Positions 58,253 to 64,000 of a DNA stretch of 64,000 bases are shown here, piece by piece. This DNA comes from an uncultured Pseudomonadota bacterium. GTDB lineage: Bacteria; Pseudomonadota; Gammaproteobacteria; Steroidobacterales; Woeseiaceae. Position 1 is the first letter of the stretch, and every line of letters begins with the position of its first letter. A program made the translations under genes and the position numbers. The DNA lies in assembly GCA_913055625.1 (NCBI GenBank), contig CAJXJW010000009.1, positions 1-64,000 on the forward strand, read 5' to 3'. The notes under the pieces are model-generated. The model saw only the letters and a program-made list of their open reading frames with translations. It did no database searches and was not told the origin of the DNA.

Positions 58253-59593
58253 CTACGGGCCGACCGGCAGTCCGGCATCGGCCGCGAACGCATCGAGGCT
58301 GTCCGCCAGGATGCCCGTGATTTCGTCCACGTCGGCGTCCGTGACGATCAGCGGCGGGCAGACCATGAAGTGATCGCCCACCGTGCCGCCGCGGGTCCGG
58401 CGCGAATAGATGATCAGGCCCCGCCGGTACGCTTCCTCGACCAGCCGCACGTGCGCTTCCAGCGCCGGCGGCAGGGGCTCCATCGTCTCACGGTCCGCGA
58501 CCAGTTCGAAAGCGAGCAGCAGGCCCTTGCCGCGCACGTCCCCGATGAACGGATAGCGTTGCATGAGGCCCTCCAGCGCTTGCCGGAGCCGCGCGCCCTG
58601 TTCCGCCGCATTCCCCACCAGGCCCTGCCCGAGCACCTCCTGCAACACCGCGTGACCGGCCGCGCAGGCCAGGGGGTTGCCGGCGTAGGTGTAGCCGTGG
58701 GCGAATCCACCGCTGGCGAGCACCGCGTCCACGATGCGGCGGTCCGCGGCCATGGCGCCGAGCGGCGCGTAGCCGGCCGCGAAACCCTTGGCCATCGCGA
58801 TGATGTCCGGCCGAAGGTCCCAGTGTTCGCAGGCGAGGAAGGCGCCGGTGCGGCCGGCACCGGTCATGACCTCGTCCGCGATCAGCAGCACGCCGTACTG
58901 TTTGCAGATGTCGCGAATCTCGCGGTACCAGCTGTCCGGCGGCACCAGCGCGCCCGTCGACGCGCCGCCGACCGGTTCCATGATGAATGCGAGCACGGTC
59001 TCCGGGCCCTGGCGCTCGATCTCCTCGCGCAGCTTTCGCGCATAGCGCCGGCCGCGCTCCTCGAGCGACAGCGCGTCCCGGTCGAGGTAGCAGGTCGCAG
59101 CCGGGATCTTCGGCATCACGCGAATCATGTCGGCGAATGGCTCGGTGAACGGGTGCATGCCGGTCACAGCGGTCGCCCCGAGCGTGGAGCCGTGGTACGA
59201 CGGGAACAGCGAGATGACTTTCCAGCGCTCTCTCTGGCCGCTCACCCACGCGTACTGGCGCGCGAGTTTCAGGCAGGACTCGACGGCCTCGGACCCGCCG
59301 GAGACGAAAAAGATCCGGTCCATGCCTTCCGGCATCAGCGACGCGGTGAGCGTGGCGAGGTCTTCCGCGGCGTCGTTCTCGAAGTGCAGACGGTAGGCGA
59401 ACGTCGTGCGTTCCATCTGCGCCCGCATGGCCGCGAGTACGCGCGGGTTCGAGTGGCCGATGTTGGACACCATCGGGCCGCTGGACGCGTCGATGTAGCG
59501 CTTGCCGTCGACGTCCCACAGGCAAATGCCCTCGGCCCGCGCAACGCGCGGCCGCCGCGCACCCGTCTGGTAGAAAAGATGGCTCTTGCTCAT
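58253..59593 (-). CDS. Class III PLP-dependent aminotransferase
   Basis: 446 aa omega-/beta-aminotransferase family. The PLP Lys is Lys269 in AMAKGFAAGYAPLGA, Asp240 (ADEVMTGAGRTG) contacts the pyridine nitrogen, and FVSGGSEAVE is the cofactor-phosphate loop. It could deaminate a beta- or omega-amino acid with pyruvate or 2-oxoglutarate as acceptor. It is first gene of the six-gene operon, divergent from the thioesterase. With a BKACE next door, a beta-amino acid substrate giving a beta-keto acid is favoured. Confidence 0.88.
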   Translation of the reverse strand: MSKSHLFYQTGARRPRVARAEGICLWDVDGKRYIDASSGPMVSNIGHSNPRVLAAMRAQMERTTFAYRLHFENDAAEDLATLTASLMPEGMDRIFFVSGGSEAVESCLKLARQYAWVSGQRERWKVISLFPSYHGSTLGATAVTGMHPFTEPFADMIRVMPKIPAATCYLDRDALSLEERGRRYARKLREEIERQGPETVLAFIMEPVGGASTGALVPPDSWYREIRDICKQYGVLLIADEVMTGAGRTGAFLACEHWDLRPDIIAMAKGFAAGYAPLGAMAADRRIVDAVLASGGFAHGYTYAGNPLACAAGHAVLQEVLGQGLVGNAAEQGARLRQALEGLMQRYPFIGDVRGKGLLLAFELVADRETMEPLPPALEAHVRLVEEAYRRGLIIYSRRTRGGTVGDHFMVCPPLIVTDADVDEITGILADSLDAFAADAGLPVGP

Positions 59594-59757
59594 GAACCTG
59601 CCGTGCCGAGTCCTGCCGGCAACGGCGTCGGCCCGCGGCCGGCGTGACTGCCGAACCGCGCTAGCATACGGCAGGCCCGCGAGCGGGCGCCATACCGGCG
59701 CGCGCCGGCAGATCGTTATAATGCCGGCTTGTGCCGAGACAGGGTGAGGAGCGGCCG
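59594..59757. promoter_or_regulatory. Divergent promoter region, aminotransferase/thioesterase
   Basis: About 165 bases. A perfect TATAAT (59717-59722) lies 41 bases before the favoured thioesterase start. It lacks a good -35. The promoter for the minus-strand catabolic operon must also be here but was not resolved. Confidence 0.4.
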
Positions 59758-60201
59758 GTGTTCGAGCAGACGATGATCGTCGGGTGGGCGCAAACGGATC
59801 TCAACGCCCACCTGCGCAACAGCGCGTACCTGGACATGTGTTCCGACGTGCGCATGCTGTATTTCGAGGCGAACAGGTTTTCGGCCGCCGGGTTCGACGC
59901 GCAGCGCTTCGGCCCGGTCGTGCTCACCGACAGCATCCAGTACTTTCGCGAGGTGCGGCTGCTGGACCGTGTGCGGGTGACGCTCCGGGCGGCGGGGCAG
60001 TCCGAAGACGGCCGCCGCTGGCGCCTGCAGAACGACTTCTACCGGCCGGACGGGGAACTGTCGGCCACCGTGGTCAGCAACGGGGGCTGGCTGAGTTTCG
60101 AGGACCGCAAGCTGAGGATACCGCCGGCGCCGATCCTGGACGCGATGAACCGGCTCGTGCGCACGGACGACTACGAGGTGTTGCCGGGGCGGCGACGCTG
60201 A
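59758..60201 (+). CDS. Hotdog-fold acyl-CoA thioesterase
   Basis: 147 aa 4HBT-like hotdog protein with the TDLNAHLRNSAYLDM helix (Asp/Asn/His positions as in YbgC/4HBT-II thioesterases). It hydrolyses acyl-CoA thioesters; the exact acyl group is unknown. GTG 59758 is favoured over GTG 59731 because GAGGAG precedes it and the upstream TATAAT would put the transcript start at 59731. It is divergent from the BKACE operon, so it could serve its acyl-CoA product. Confidence 0.78.
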   Translation: MFEQTMIVGWAQTDLNAHLRNSAYLDMCSDVRMLYFEANRFSAAGFDAQRFGPVVLTDSIQYFREVRLLDRVRVTLRAAGQSEDGRRWRLQNDFYRPDGELSATVVSNGGWLSFEDRKLRIPPAPILDAMNRLVRTDDYEVLPGRRR

Positions 60202-62346
60202 TCAGTCCGGGCGCCGCATCGTGTCCGTGTTGTCCAGGGCCGCCGTCGCGCTGTTGCGCGTGCGGTCGATCATGACGAGCTGCGACGGGCGGTCGCCGTC
60301 CGCGGGCCGCAGCTTCGTGTAGCGGCCTTCCGAGTCCATCTCCCAGGCGCCGCAGCGATCCGTGAGCTGCAGGTCCAGGAACTCGCGCAGCTCCGCTTGC
60401 AGGTCGAGGTCGCGTACCGGCGCCAGCGCCTCGACGCGCGCGACGAGGTTGCGGCTCATCAGGTCGGCCGAGCCGATGTAATACTCTTCTTCGCCCGCAT
60501 TGTGAAAATAGTAGATGCGGGAGTGCTCGAGGAAGCGCCCGACGATGCTGATCACGCGCGCGGTCTCGGACAGCCCCGGCAGCCCGGGCCGCAGGCGGCA
60601 GGTATCGCGGATGATCAGGTCGACCGCGACGCCGGCACGGGTCGCCTCGTACAGGTTGCGGACGATGTCCGGGTCTTCCAGCGCGTTCGTCTTGAGCTGG
60701 ATCAGCCCGTTGCCGTTCGCTTCGTGGTGCTCGATCTCCCGGCGGATCTTCTCGATCAGCGCCGACTTCATCTGCAGCGGCGCGACGAGCAGTTCGTCGT
60801 AGCGACGTCCGCTCAACGAGCCGGAGGTCATCAGGTTGAACAGCTCCGTCGCATCGTGCGCCATGACCTTCTCGGAGGACAGCAGGCCGAGGTCGGAGTA
60901 CTGGCGGGCCGTGACGGAATTGTAGTTGCCGGTGCCGATGTGCACGTAGCGCCGCAGCTTGCCGCCGGGCATCTTGCGCAGCACGAGCATCGCCTTCGTG
61001 TGCGTCTTGTAGCCGACCACGCCGTAGGATACGTGAATGCCGGCCTCTTCGAGCCGGTTTGCCCAGCGAATGTTCGCCGCTTCGTCGAAGCGGGCCTGCA
61101 GCTCGACGACGACCGCGACCTGCTTGCCCTGCTGCACCGCCTCGATCAGTAGCGGCACGATCTCCGTCTCCTCCGACGTCCGGTACACGGTGGTCTTGAT
61201 CGCGAGCACGTTCGGGTCGACGACGGCCTCCTTGAGGAAGCGCGTCACCGACCGGTCGAACGACTGGTACGGGTACTTGAGCAGCATCGGCCCGTTTGCG
61301 TCGAGCTCGGCGAAGATCGACTTGCCGCGACCCAAACGCGGGTGATCGATGGGCTCGTGCGGCGGGTACTTCAGGTCGGGCCGGTCGAGCGAGAGAAGCT
61401 GCATCAGGTCACGTGTCGCGAGCACGTCAGTGACTTCGTAGATATCTTCCGGCCCGCTGAACGCGAGTTCGCGGACGAGGTGCCGGCGCAGCTCCGGCCG
61501 AAGGTTCGCCGCAACCTCGAGGCGCACGACCGGGGCGAAGCGGCGGTCGCGGAGCTCCGCTTCGATCATCTCGAGCAGGTCGTTCGCGAGCTCTTCGGCG
61601 CGTTCGACGATCGCGTTTCGCGTGACGCGGAAAAAGCCGACCGAGAGTATGTCCGCGCCCGGCAGCAGCAGGTCCAGGTTGCCGGCGATGATCTCCTCGA
61701 GCCGCACGAAGCGGTTCTCGTTGCCGATCCGCATCAGGCGCGGCATGCGGCTGGAACTCGGCGTCTTGATGCGCACGAGGTGAGGGTCCTTCTCCGCGGG
61801 GTCGTGCACCTCGATCAGCAGGTTGACCGACAGGTTCGAGATGAACGGAAACGGGTGCGCCTCGTCGATCGCCAGCGGTGTGACGAGCGGCAGCACCGAT
61901 TCGCGGTATTGCTTGCGCACGATGTGCCGCGATTCTTCGTCGAGGTCCGCGTACGGCTCGACGCGGATGTCGTTCGCGGCGAGTTCGTCGATCAGGCGCC
62001 CCAGGACGACCGTGCGTTCCGCGAGCATCTCGACGATCGCGGCGCGGCACTCCTCGAGCTGCTGTTGCGGCGTGCGGCCGTCCACGGTCGGCGTGGTCAT
62101 GCCGGCGCCGAACTGCTGCTTCAGCCCGCCAATGCGCTTCATGAAGAACTCGTCGAGGTTCGAGTCGAAGATCGCGAGGAACTTGACGCGCTCGAGGAGC
62201 GGGTTCGACGCGTCTTCGGCTTCCGCCAGCACGCGACGGTTGAACGCGAGCCAGGTCAGCTCGCGGTTCAGGTACAGCGCCGGGTCTCCCAGGTCCCATT
62301 CGGGCCGGAGGCTGGCGGTGTCGTCGAGTGGCGGAACGCTGGACAT
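60202..62346 (-). CDS. ppk1: Polyphosphate kinase 1
   Basis: 714 aa, typical PPK1 with four domains: N domain (LYLNRELTWLAFNRRVLAEA), head, and two catalytic C domains. The phosphorylated His lies in RYVHIGTGNYN and the second conserved His in GRFLEHSRIYYF. It makes polyphosphate from ATP. ATG 62346 was chosen over 62424 because the extra residues are not part of the family. Its stop is adjacent to the thioesterase stop. No ppx follows. Confidence 0.95.
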   Translation of the reverse strand: MSSVPPLDDTASLRPEWDLGDPALYLNRELTWLAFNRRVLAEAEDASNPLLERVKFLAIFDSNLDEFFMKRIGGLKQQFGAGMTTPTVDGRTPQQQLEECRAAIVEMLAERTVVLGRLIDELAANDIRVEPYADLDEESRHIVRKQYRESVLPLVTPLAIDEAHPFPFISNLSVNLLIEVHDPAEKDPHLVRIKTPSSSRMPRLMRIGNENRFVRLEEIIAGNLDLLLPGADILSVGFFRVTRNAIVERAEELANDLLEMIEAELRDRRFAPVVRLEVAANLRPELRRHLVRELAFSGPEDIYEVTDVLATRDLMQLLSLDRPDLKYPPHEPIDHPRLGRGKSIFAELDANGPMLLKYPYQSFDRSVTRFLKEAVVDPNVLAIKTTVYRTSEETEIVPLLIEAVQQGKQVAVVVELQARFDEAANIRWANRLEEAGIHVSYGVVGYKTHTKAMLVLRKMPGGKLRRYVHIGTGNYNSVTARQYSDLGLLSSEKVMAHDATELFNLMTSGSLSGRRYDELLVAPLQMKSALIEKIRREIEHHEANGNGLIQLKTNALEDPDIVRNLYEATRAGVAVDLIIRDTCRLRPGLPGLSETARVISIVGRFLEHSRIYYFHNAGEEEYYIGSADLMSRNLVARVEALAPVRDLDLQAELREFLDLQLTDRCGAWEMDSEGRYTKLRPADGDRPSQLVMIDRTRNSATAALDNTDTMRRPD

Positions 62347-62517
62347 CGGGGGCCCTGTGAGTTCAACGGGACCCCCTACGATACGGAGGCGGGGTGTCCG
62401 CCGCAATCGACTCCGTCTCATCATTACGGGGAGGTTGCGAAGCGGGGCGGCCGGCGCCGGTTTTCGGCCACGATGCGTGCGATACTGCGCGGACCCGGAC
62501 TGATCTCGAGGGCGCCG

Positions 62518-62997
62518 ATGACCGATTCGACAGAGGCCTGCGAGGGCCGGTGCACGTGCGGAAACGTGCGCTATCGCATTTCATCGAGGCCGCTGGTCGT
62601 GCATTGCTGCCATTGCCGGTGGTGCCAGCGGGAATCCGGCGCGTCCTACGCGCTCAATGCACTGATCGAGACCGACCGCCTGACCGTCGTCGACGGCATG
62701 CCCGAGAAGGTGATGCTGCCGTCCAACAGCGGCAAGGGGCAGGCGGTGCTGCGCTGCCCGGACTGCAGGGTCGCGCTGTGGAGTCACTACGGCGGGGGCG
62801 GCGACCGGCTCGCGTTCATTCGCGTCGGCACGCTGGATGCACCGGACGACTATCCGCCCGACGTGCACATCTACACCGAGTCGAAGCAGCCCTGGGTGGT
62901 CATCCCCGACAAGGTGCCTGCCTTCCCGCAGTACTACCGTGGCAGCGACGTCTGGTCCGCCGAGAGCCTCGAGCGCCGGAAGCGCCTGTTCGACTGA
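62518..62997 (+). CDS. GFA/CENP-V-like zinc protein
   Basis: 159 aa GFA-family (glutathione-dependent formaldehyde-activating-like) protein with Cys zinc ligands in EGRCTCGNVRYR, VHCCHCRWCQRESG and LRCPDCRVALWSHY. Biochemical role in most members is unclear. A longer frame exists upstream, but ATG 62518 begins the conserved domain; ATG 62473 (16 codons earlier) is an alternative. It is divergent from ppk1 and its stop lies next to the TauE/SafE stop. Confidence 0.82.
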   Translation: MTDSTEACEGRCTCGNVRYRISSRPLVVHCCHCRWCQRESGASYALNALIETDRLTVVDGMPEKVMLPSNSGKGQAVLRCPDCRVALWSHYGGGGDRLAFIRVGTLDAPDDYPPDVHIYTESKQPWVVIPDKVPAFPQYYRGSDVWSAESLERRKRLFD

Positions 62998-62998
62998 A

Positions 62999-64000
62999 TC
63001 ACGCGCGGCGTCGCGCCGCCCGGCGAGTGCCGATCTCGAACAGGTAGTGGAACACGACGTTCATGGCCAGTACGCCGCCGATCGCGAGCATGAGCCCCCA
63101 GCCGCCGACGCGGTCGTTGACCATCGTCCACACGAACTGGCCGATGCACAGCGCGGACACGATCAGCAGCGTGGGCGTGCGCGGCAGTCGATTCACGACC
63201 CAGGCGCCGAATGGCGCGCCGACCGCGACGACCGGCGCCGCCGCGAGCCAGTTGTAGAACACCTCGGCCGGCACGTCGTAGACGTCCGGCCAGGCGGCGG
63301 ACAGCGCCAGGTTCGTGACGATGCCGACCAGCGACGTGAATGCCATGATCAACACGGACGTCGGTATCGCGATACGCAGGTCGGCGCGATAAAGCAGCAC
63401 GAGCATCGCGTACAGCAGCATGTCGACGCCGACCCCCGTCATCGACGACACGATGCCACCGAAAAAGCCCACCGCCAGGCCGAGCGGGACGTCGACGCCG
63501 TGCCATTCGGCGGCGTTGCCGTTCGCGGCGACGATCGGGCGGATGCGAACGAAATGCATGACACCGAAGCTCGCCCAGATTACGGCGAACATCAGCTTCA
63601 CGGCGAGGTCCGGCACGTGCGGCGCCACGAAGGCGCAACCAAGCGGGGTGCCCAGCAGCGCGCCCGTGAGCGCCGGCCGAAGCAGGTGCCAGTCGAGCGG
63701 CCTGCGCGTTGCGAGGATGTAGATGCTGGCCGAGACCATGCCGACGGACTGCACGGCCAAGGCGAAGTCGCGGCCGAGCGACGCGGGCTGGTCGAACAGC
63801 AGGACGAGCACCGGGAACCCGACCGTGCCGCCGCCCATCGGGGTCGATCCGGCGAAGTAGGAGCCCAGCGCCATCGCCAGCGCGATCGGCCAGTGCGCAA
63901 CGGTCTCGCCGATGTAATCGCCGAAGACGACGATCGCGAACCAGGCGACGTAAAAGACGCCGAGCCAGGCGAAGAACAGGCGAACGCGGGAAGGCGGTGG
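62999..64000 (-). CDS. TauE/SafE family permease, 5' end cut by window
   Basis: At least 334 aa; the reading frame stays open from 63874 to the window edge with membrane-type residues (for example AWLGVFYVAWFAIVVFGDYI), so the ATG at 63874 is internal and the true start lies beyond 64000. It has about 8-9 helices and the family signature with duplicated GxxGxxxP-like segments (TPMGGGTVGFP, GGIVSSMTGVGVDMLLY). Members export or import sulfonates, sulfite or other anions. Confidence 0.85.
   Translation of the reverse strand, partial: PPPSRVRLFFAWLGVFYVAWFAIVVFGDYIGETVAHWPIALAMALGSYFAGSTPMGGGTVGFPVLVLLFDQPASLGRDFALAVQSVGMVSASIYILATRRPLDWHLLRPALTGALLGTPLGCAFVAPHVPDLAVKLMFAVIWASFGVMHFVRIRPIVAANGNAAEWHGVDVPLGLAVGFFGGIVSSMTGVGVDMLLYAMLVLLYRADLRIAIPTSVLIMAFTSLVGIVTNLALSAAWPDVYDVPAEVFYNWLAAAPVVAVGAPFGAWVVNRLPRTPTLLIVSALCIGQFVWTMVNDRVGGWGLMLAIGGVLAMNVVFHYLFEIGTRRAARRRA

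Overview
The window is a GC-rich chromosomal segment of a gammaproteobacterium. Evidence: rsmG-parA-parB followed by a complete F1Fo ATP synthase operon (atpIBEFHAGDC) and then glmU-glmS, which is the usual gammaproteobacterial arrangement near the replication origin. Other support comes from sigma70-like promoters, many lipoproteins and outer-membrane barrels, a TolC-type efflux protein and AsmA. I cannot assign a genus; an environmental, respiratory lineage (for example the Steroidobacterales/Woeseiales neighbourhood) is a guess. I saw no rRNA, tRNA, CRISPR array, insertion sequence or prophage.

Layout. 0.5-5.1 kb: methylcitrate cycle (prpB, prpC, prpD) with a TrxR-like ferredoxin/flavodoxin-NADP reductase, behind a promoter carrying two related palindromes; a convergent Crp/Fnr regulator follows. 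6.0-10.1 kb: exported arylsulfatase, exported HAD phosphatase, an outer-membrane barrel and a secreted protein with two GLG1-type Cys repeats. 10.2-16.9 kb: potassium-channel-like protein, AI-2E family permease, a tripartite pump (OprM-like lipoprotein, HlyD-like adaptor, DUF2955/FUSC-like membrane protein) and an AraC regulator. 17.3-19.4 kb: PPK2 and a divergent DUF1624/HGSNAT-like membrane protein.

19.4-24.9 kb (minus strand): a tightly packed seven-gene operon in which every product is exported or in the membrane. It encodes an ExbB/TolQ-like channel, an ExbD/TolR-like partner with a membrane Asp, a Cys-rich lipoprotein, two periplasmic proteins of unknown family, a SPOR-like single-pass protein and a lytic transglycosylase lipoprotein. 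I read it as an undescribed proton-driven, peptidoglycan-linked envelope machine. 25.1-30.7 kb: a run of exported proteins (two barrels or porins, an exported glutaminase, lipoproteins, a glycine-zipper protein). 30.8-49.3 kb: the origin-proximal core (rsmG, parAB, a large AsmA gene inserted in reverse, atp operon, a Na+/solute symporter apparently starting at ATA, glmU, glmS).

49.4-53.1 kb: an NTF2-like gene of lower GC, a SigZ-like sigma factor paired with an ArsI/CadI dioxygenase, and a DUF3604 exported protein. 53.1-59.6 kb (minus strand): a six-gene operon of class III aminotransferase, beta-keto acid cleavage enzyme, GNAT acetyltransferase, acetylpolyamine-amidohydrolase-like deacetylase, exported DmpA-type peptidase and NhaC-family transporter. 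These steps match the acetylated beta-lysine degradation route described biochemically in Pseudomonas, so the operon is a good candidate for catabolism of beta-amino acids and beta-peptides. 59.7-64 kb: a thioesterase, PPK1, a GFA-family zinc protein and a TauE/SafE permease cut by the window end.
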